A DNA stretch of 49,373 nt from the NCBI GenBank assembly GCA_003864575.1, contig BHES01000011.1, positions 1-49,373 on the forward strand, written 5' to 3'. A program made the translations under genes and the position numbers. Positions 47,293 to 49,373 of this stretch are shown one piece after another (the first letter of the stretch is position 1; each line of letters starts with the position of its first letter). The notes below the pieces were generated by a model. The model searched no databases. It was given only the letters and a program-made list of their open reading frames with translations, and was not told the DNA's origin. The stretch is from Enterobacterales bacterium (lineage in GTDB: Bacteria > Pseudomonadota > Gammaproteobacteria > Enterobacterales > Enterobacteriaceae).

Positions 47293-47493
47293 ATGAACCG
47301 CACTGCCGCCATAATTTTTACTCTGGTTATTAGCACCCTCACCTTTAACAGTGTTGCAGCCCAACCAACCACCGCCCGAGATGTCGCATCAGAACTGAGT
47401 CGCAAAGCCCACGAGGGCGGCCAGCCACTCACGACAACAATCGACTCCGGCGCGCACAACAAACTGTCAGCCCCTGCCGATACCCTGAACTGA
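47293..47493 (+). CDS. Small secreted hypothetical protein
   Basis: A 66-residue product beginning MNRTAAIIFTLVISTLTFNS. The hydrophobic core and VAAQP form a plausible signal peptide cleaved near residue 23, leaving about 43 polar residues ending SAPADTLN. I do not recognise a family. The Shine-Dalgarno is poor (GGAC about ten bases before ATG), so the call is moderate; a TTG at 47263 would add 10 residues. No terminator is seen directly after it. Confidence 0.5.
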   Translation: MNRTAAIIFTLVISTLTFNSVAAQPTTARDVASELSRKAHEGGQPLTTTIDSGAHNKLSAPADTLN

Positions 47494-47680
47494 TTTTCAG
47501 TACGACAGTCATATGCCCAAAGGCCGCGTCAGGTCAAAAGATTGCCACTCACTTATTCACGAAAAAAATAGGTTTGCTATCATCACCTCGTAAAATCGAT
47601 ATCTCGCAACCCGAATGCTCAGCATTCTGGCGGATACAGACCGGGGGGAGCGACGCCCCATTCCATGGAGGACAGGTAGG

Positions 47681-47767
47681 ATGAAAGCAACACTATTCTG
47701 GTTGACGATGGCGGGCGGTTCGATGGCAATTGGCTATGTGATAGCGCTGTTGATGGAAGTGCTGTAA
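47681..47767 (+). CDS. Candidate 28-residue single-helix membrane protein
   Basis: The frame reads MKATLFWLTMAGGSMAIGYV and then eight more, mostly hydrophobic, residues. The whole peptide could form one transmembrane helix, with Lys at the N-end and Glu near the C-end. GGAGG lies nine bases before the ATG, one of the best ribosome sites in this part of the window. A possible extended -10, TGC-TATCAT at about 47573-47581, would give a leader of roughly 90 nt. No known small protein is recognised. It could also be a leader peptide, but nothing obvious follows it except a terminator at 47942. Confidence 0.5.
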   Translation: MKATLFWLTMAGGSMAIGYVIALLMEVL

Positions 47768-47941
47768 GCGCAATCGCAGCGCCTAATAATGATACAACGG
47801 GTTTTATCGCCGGTTTTTACAACTTCTGCCCTAACCTTACCGAGCGATGACAAAACCATACAGAGCGTTTGGTAACGTAGAGCCATCAAGAAGTTGTGTG
47901 ATGTCCCTGTGTAGAAAACCCCTGTAGAACCCTGTTATTTT

Positions 47942-47966
47942 GCCCGCCTTGTGCGGGCTTTTTTTT
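47942..47966 (+). terminator. Intrinsic terminator, plus strand
   Basis: GCCCGC-CTTGT-GCGGGC followed by eight T residues. No protein gene ends close to it; the nearest upstream stop is that of the 28-residue ORF at 47767. Confidence 0.85.
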
Positions 47967-48006
47967 ATGCCTGATTTGCCAAAGCAAAAGCCGAAAAAAG
48001 GACACA

Positions 48007-48029
48007 AAAAAGCCGCGCCTGGGCGCAGC
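48007..48029 (-). terminator. Intrinsic terminator, minus strand
   Basis: On the minus strand GCTGCGC-CCAG-GCGCGGC (with one G-T pair) is followed by six T residues. It has no evident gene; it may end a short RNA that starts near 48200. Confidence 0.7.
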
Positions 48030-48247
48030 TTCATTTTATAAGTGCCGGTAGCTTTCCCGGCCGTCATATTATGGCGCAAGCGTTCATCGAACACTCCAAC
48101 ATTGCGCAGTCTGAGCATGACCGTTTCACAACAGAAAAATCAGCTCGTCAGGTTTTTATTTATTCCAATAAAAGCACATTAGGATAAACAGTAAACTGGC
48201 TTTTCTGTTGGTAAACTGATGAGGCAAAAAATATAGCCCCAGAGAAC

Positions 48248-48277
48248 AATAAACCCCGGTTTTCACCGAGGTTTATT
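48248..48277 (-). terminator. Terminator downstream of the cold-shock gene
   Basis: A 12-bp stem (48248-48259 with 48266-48277, one G-T pair) around a 6-base loop. On the minus strand it is followed by GTTCTC. It lies about 100 bp after the csp stop and is the only strong hairpin in that gap. Confidence 0.65.
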
Positions 48278-48374
48278 TATATCGTAGTAACCGCTGTCTT
48301 AATTATTTTCCTGTCTGCTCCGGGTTATTCCCATCATCGCTATTGCAGGTTAAAACCATTATGACAAACGAATG

Positions 48375-48587
48375 TTACAGTACGACTACGTTGCCAGCTG
48401 ATGGGCCTTTCATACCATTTTCAATGGTAAATTCAACGTTTTGGCCTTCGTCCAGGGTTTTGAAATCGTTGCTCTGGATTGCAGAGAAGTGTACGAACAC
48501 ATCTTTGCTGCCGTCTGCAGGGCTGATGAAACCAAAACCTTTACCAGCGTCAAACCATTTTACTAAACCAGTCATTTTATTAGACAT
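48375..48587 (-). CDS. CspA-family cold-shock protein (CspB/CspG-like)
   Basis: A 70-residue single cold-shock domain that binds single-stranded RNA and DNA and melts RNA structure. RNP1 is KGFGFI at about 16-21 and RNP2 is VFVHFSAI at about 30-37. The N-terminus [12 protein letters not shown] matches E. coli CspB and CspG best, while [10 protein letters not shown] replaces the usual KWFNADKGFG. No gene letter is assigned because paralogues differ little. AAGG precedes the ATG. A leader of about 185 nt with a cold-box-like start indicates cold induction through RNA structure rather than constitutive expression. Confidence 0.9.
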   Translation of the reverse strand: MSNKMTGLVKWFDAGKGFGFISPADGSKDVFVHFSAIQSNDFKTLDEGQNVEFTIENGMKGPSAGNVVVL

Positions 48588-48808
48588 AAGAAATACCTTC
48601 TTCGATTTTATTTTTTAGATGCCATAGGGCAGTGAGGGTCTGTTTTTATTATGAGTTACTTATGGGGGCACTAGAGAAGAAAATTCGTCGGAGAAGAGAT
48701 TTGTTACATCACTTGAACTAGGAACTGCTTTACTAAAATGACTTTCATAAATAGGTCTTAACGACAAACCGTTGACGCTATTTACACATAGATAACTTTT
48801 CGGTGCAA
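48588..48808 (-). promoter_or_regulatory. Cold-shock promoter and cold-box leader
   Basis: On the minus strand -35 TTGCAC (48803-48808) and -10 TAAATA (48779-48784) are 18 bp apart. The transcript would begin near 48772 with ACGGTTTGTCGTTAAGACC, which aligns with the first bases of the E. coli cspA leader (ACGGTTTGACGTACAGACC), the cold box. The remaining leader is about 185 nt, long as in cspA, cspB and cspG, and probably refolds with temperature. Confidence 0.7.
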
Positions 48809-48948
48809 GCTTTATTTCGTATTAACGTTAATAAGACGATCTTTATTCTTTAGCATTATAAACTGCTGGACGTCTATTTGCCGTGAGCGCGCAGCAGGGA
48901 AATAAACCGCCCGGCGCCCGCCAACCGGCGCAGGCAGGGCGTCTTAGG

Positions 48949-49207
48949 TCAATAATATTCGATTTTTGTCGTTTCTGGGTTGTCGAGTTGTTTGGACATA
49001 CTCTTGCCATCGCCCATGGATTTACTTTTTATCTTGCACTGCGTGGCGTTGAAATGGTCGTCGTATTCGCACACCGTGGTGACCTCACCCAGCACTTTAT
49101 CTTTGAACCGCGTCTGAATCGTACCGTTACGCTTCTTATCTTCCGACTCGGCGTCTTTGATTATCGCGACTAACGGGCCGGTCGCGGTCGGCTGTGCGAC
49201 TTTAGAG
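48949..49207 (-). pseudogene. 3' remnant of an unknown gene cut by an IS6-like element
   Basis: The minus-strand frame is open from the IS end at 49207 to TGA at 48949-48951, giving about 85 residues without a start codon of its own. It includes ATGPLVAIIKDAESEDKKR, GEVTTVCEYDDHFNATQCKI and a charged end NPETTKIEYY. The style (two Cys, many Lys/Asp, no hydrophobic helix) suggests the C-terminal part of a secreted or surface-associated protein, but no family is recognised. The 5' part should lie beyond the insertion element outside the window. Confidence 0.55.
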
Positions 49208-49373
49208 GGTTCTGTCGCATTAATGATGACAGGTCGCCGAGAACCGGGGTGGTTGTTTTTTATGCAACCAACAGGTAAAACTGCTCTGCCGGGGACAAAC
49301 CATCCCCGTGCGGATGCTGAACCTGTCCTTTGCGTAACATGTGAATGATTTCGATCCCCGCCAGAATAGTCTG
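49208..49373 (-). mobile_element. IS6-family-like insertion element, partial
   Basis: The element ends at 49208 with the inverted repeat GGTTCTGTCGCATTAATG, which has the GGNTCTGT-GCA form of IS6-family ends. Its transposase, on the minus strand, ends 52 bp inside. The rest lies beyond the window. CTTTAGAG at 49200-49207 would be one copy of the expected 8-bp target duplication. Confidence 0.6.
49260..49373 (-). CDS. IS6-like transposase, C-terminal end (partial)
   Basis: The frame is open from the window end to TAA at 49260-49262 and gives 37 residues. The block TILAGIEIIHMLRKGQVQH resembles the C-terminal end of IS6/IS240-type DDE transposases, which carry GIE..H/R.LRKGQ just before the end. 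The catalytic DDE residues are outside the window. The following inverted repeat supports the family call. Other DDE families are not fully excluded. Confidence 0.6.
   Translation of the reverse strand, partial: QTILAGIEIIHMLRKGQVQHPHGDGLSPAEQFYLLVA

Larger units (their letters stand above)
47768..48247. other. Gene-poor stretch with convergent terminators
   Basis: About 480 bp without a convincing protein gene. A plus-strand terminator (47942-47966) and a minus-strand terminator (48007-48029) face each other, which means transcripts come in from both sides. Candidate sources are the 28-residue ORF from the left and an unknown minus-strand transcript starting near 48200 from the right. Short RNAs are possible, but no known sRNA family was recognised. 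Confidence 0.4.

Noticed and set aside
47837..48118. 93-codon minus-strand frame
   Set aside because: It runs through two intrinsic terminator hairpins and has no ribosome site; the stretch is better read as non-coding.
48883..49173. 96-codon plus-strand frame at the right edge
   Set aside because: It is opposite a better minus-strand remnant and has no ribosome site.

Overview
The window is chromosomal DNA from a member of the Enterobacterales close to Escherichia, Salmonella and Enterobacter. The evidence is recognisable protein families, and blocks of gene order shared with the E. coli 56-57 minute region (guaBA, xseA, der-bamB-yfgM-hisS-ispG-rodZ-rlmN-ndk, sseB-pepB-isc, trmJ/suhB, csiE/hcaT, glyA/hmp, glnB-glrR-qseG-glrK-glmY). 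Species cannot be set by eye. Gene identities come from reading the translations and from remembered family features; no search was run.

Layout. 1-941: ends of two IS66-family elements, one apparently nested in the other. The second sits in the cytochrome c gene of a three-subunit periplasmic sugar or gluconate dehydrogenase (942-3517), which is broken. 4085-4746: a frameshifted DUF3313-type lipoprotein gene. 4843-9528: guaA and guaB, divergent from xseA. 9589-14565: an accessory sugar-use cassette (GH31 glycosidase, MFS transporter, divergent LacI-type regulator) between xseA and yfgJ. 14619-24818: housekeeping genes on the minus strand for ribosome assembly, outer-membrane assembly, tRNA charging, isoprenoid synthesis, cell shape and rRNA/tRNA methylation, with pilW between rodZ and rlmN. 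24996-29167: sseB, pepB, iscS and iscR. 29272-38747: trmJ, suhB, a Ni/Co exporter pair, csiE, hcaT, glyA, hmp and glnB. 38873-43012: glrR-qseG-glrK with glmY and a complete sigma-54 control region. 43047-44996: a second PBP2, where purL would normally follow. 45214-48948: a mostly accessory stretch with small secreted or membrane proteins, a yhjX-type transporter and a cold-shock gene. 48949-49373: the 3' remnant of a gene cut by an IS6-like element.

The most unusual feature is the isc locus. iscR and its two tandem IscR operators are intact, but iscS stops about 15 residues early and is followed directly by pepB. iscU, iscA, hscB, hscA, fdx and iscX are absent, and a strong terminator lies between iscR and iscS. 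Several iron-sulfur enzymes encoded nearby (IspG, RlmN, IscR and the dehydrogenase large subunit) still need clusters, so another assembly route or a relocated isc set is implied.

Two regulatory regions can be read in detail. The glmY promoter has a -24/-12 element, two IHF-like sites and three TGTC-N10-GACA GlrR-like sites. The yhjX promoter has two GCAT-type direct repeats with an 11-bp spacer, as expected for YpdB. The glyA/hmp gap holds PurR-like and NsrR-like sites, and the cold-shock gene has a cold-box leader.
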